Assembly (NCBI GenBank): GCA_031279305.1
Contig: JAITIS010000031.1
Coordinates: forward strand, 1-14,018
Direction of reading: 5' to 3'
From: Candidatus Margulisiibacteriota bacterium
GTDB lineage: Bacteria > Margulisbacteria > Termititenacia > Termititenacales > Termititenacaceae
DNA length: 14,018 nucleotides
Each line of letters opens with the position of its first letter. The first letter of the stretch is position 1. The notes beneath the pieces were generated by a model. The model searched no databases. It saw nothing but the letters and a program-made list of their open reading frames with translations, and was not told the origin of the DNA. Shown one piece after another: positions 13,087 to 14,018 of the stretch. The translations under genes and the position numbers were made by a program.

Positions 13087-14018
13087 ATCTTGGCGCCGGC
13101 GAATTCTGCCTGTACTGCAGGGCTTCGGCAATATGCTCATCCGCCACTCTGTCACAGCCGGATAAATCGGCTATCGTCCGCGCGACTTTGAGCACGCGAT
13201 CATAAGCGCGCGCGGACAAACCTAGTTTATCAGCCGCTTGAGCCAGCAGCTGCCGCGCGGCGGCGTCTATCCCGGCCAGATCCCGCAGATCGGCGGGAGA
13301 CATTCTGGAATTTGTGTAAACGCCGCCGCGCCCCTGAAAACGCGCCGTCTGCGCGGCGCGCGCGGCAGACACCCGCCCGCGTATCTGTATCGAAGTTTCG
13401 CCGTCGTTTTTTCGGGCCAGCTCCTCCGCGCGCAAAAAAGGCATTTCCACAAAAATATCTATCCTGTCCAGCACGGGGCCGGAAATATGTTTCCAGTAAT
13501 TAGCGATCTGGGTTTCTGTGCAGGAACAGCGGCGCCTGCTGTCCAGAGCATAGCCGCAGGGACAGGGATTGAGCGCGGCCAGCAGGATAAATCTAGCCGG
13601 ATAGGTCACCGCAGTCAGCGCGCGCGATATGGTGATCTCCCCGTCCTCCAGCGGCTGGCGCAGGACTTCCAGCACTCTGCGGCCAAACTCTGGAAACTCA
13701 TCCATAAACAGCACGCCCAGATGCGCCAGCGATATTTCCCCGGGTTTAGGCGTATGACCGCCGCCGGCCATCCCGGCGCTGCTGATTGTATGATGCGGCG
13801 CGCGGAACTGCCGGGTTTTGATCAGGCCGTTTTTTAATATGCCGGCGCTGCTGTATATTTTGGACACTTCGATAGACTCCGTGTAAGTCAGCTCCGGCAG
13901 TATAGAGGGAAATCTTCTGGCCAGCATAGTTTTGCCGCAGCCCGGCGAACCGACCAAAAGGACATTGTGCCCGCCGGCCGCCGCGATCTCCAGCGCGCGT
14001 TTGGCCAGCTGCTGGCCT
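13079..14018 (-). CDS. comM: YifB/ComM family Mg-chelatase-like AAA+ ATPase, N-terminus outside the window
   Basis: ComM-type proteins are hexameric helicases that promote branch migration in natural transformation. The frame is open to the right edge, so about the last 312 of roughly 500 residues are visible; the N-terminal Lon-like domain and start lie outside. Seen in order: GGHNVLLVGSPGCGKTM (Walker A), APHHTISSAGMAGGG, KPGEISLAHLGVLFMDEFPEF (Walker B), ALNPCPCGYALD with RCSCTETQI (four-Cys cluster), ISGPVLDRIDIFVEMP, and the C-terminal TNSRMSPADLRDLAGID then LSARAYDRVLKVARTIADL. This matches the family throughout the visible part. The stop overlaps the start of the PilC-like gene by 8 bases, joining a DNA-processing protein and a pilus platform protein in one transcript. 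That context supports a transformation role, but no experiment is visible here. Confidence 0.93.
   Translation of the reverse strand, partial: GQQLAKRALEIAAAGGHNVLLVGSPGCGKTMLARRFPSILPELTYTESIEVSKIYSSAGILKNGLIKTRQFRAPHHTISSAGMAGGGHTPKPGEISLAHLGVLFMDEFPEFGRRVLEVLRQPLEDGEITISRALTAVTYPARFILLAALNPCPCGYALDSRRRCSCTETQIANYWKHISGPVLDRIDIFVEMPFLRAEELARKNDGETSIQIRGRVSAARAAQTARFQGRGGVYTNSRMSPADLRDLAGIDAAARQLLAQAADKLGLSARAYDRVLKVARTIADLSGCDRVADEHIAEALQYRQNSPAPRYA

Noticed and set aside
1..14018. CRISPR array, tRNA, rRNA, insertion sequence, toxin-antitoxin or phage-defence island
   Set aside because: Reading both strands I saw no regularly spaced repeats, no tRNA-like cloverleaf, no transposase motif and no toxin-antitoxin pair. 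The single methyltransferase fragment is not enough to claim a defence island.

Overview
The window is a densely packed bacterial chromosome segment of housekeeping and type IV pilus/DNA-uptake genes, with no rRNA, tRNA, insertion sequence, prophage or CRISPR array that I can see. Coding density is very high. Genes within operons overlap by 1 to about 30 bases or are a few bases apart, and the base composition looks GC-rich (not computed). The class II AroQ, 4Fe-4S-type PurF, small-form PurL and the gmk-rpoZ-coaBC-priA order are widespread in bacteria. The type IV pilin/PilC-like/ComM set is compatible with a diderm or an uncultured deep-branching lineage. I cannot name the phylum from the sequence.

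Layout. (1) Bases 1-1026, plus strand: 3' part of enolase, closed by a strong intrinsic terminator. (2) 1084-3747, plus strand: aroK-aroB-aroQ (three shikimate-pathway steps) and a minimal M24 metallopeptidase, all overlapping or 14 bases apart. (3) 3748-10293, minus strand, transcribed from right to left: gmk, rpoZ, coaBC, a PriA fragment, nadD, purL, purF. It combines guanylate kinase, RNA polymerase omega, coenzyme A synthesis, NAD synthesis and purine synthesis. A promoter with -35 and extended -10 lies just before gmk, at the end of the pilin gene. (4) 10321-10704, minus strand: a type IV pilin-like gene. It diverges from two plus-strand genes (10757-11967) for predicted secreted proteins of unknown function, one barrel-like and one SH3-like. 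(5) 11981-12184, plus strand: a truncated remnant of a DNA methyltransferase. (6) 12181-14018, minus strand: comM/yifB (partial, running off the right edge) overlapping a PilC/GspF-like membrane protein gene.

The points most worth a second look are these. PriA is reduced to its N-terminal 3' DNA-end-binding domain in the canonical priA position, in an intact, translationally coupled frame. The methyltransferase remnant lies between two gene blocks. Several genes at the heads of transcription units have a -10 box almost touching the start codon and no Shine-Dalgarno sequence, which suggests leaderless or near-leaderless mRNAs, while genes inside operons often carry good Shine-Dalgarno sites. 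I do not see a convincing new multi-gene system; most of the window is ordinary core metabolism.
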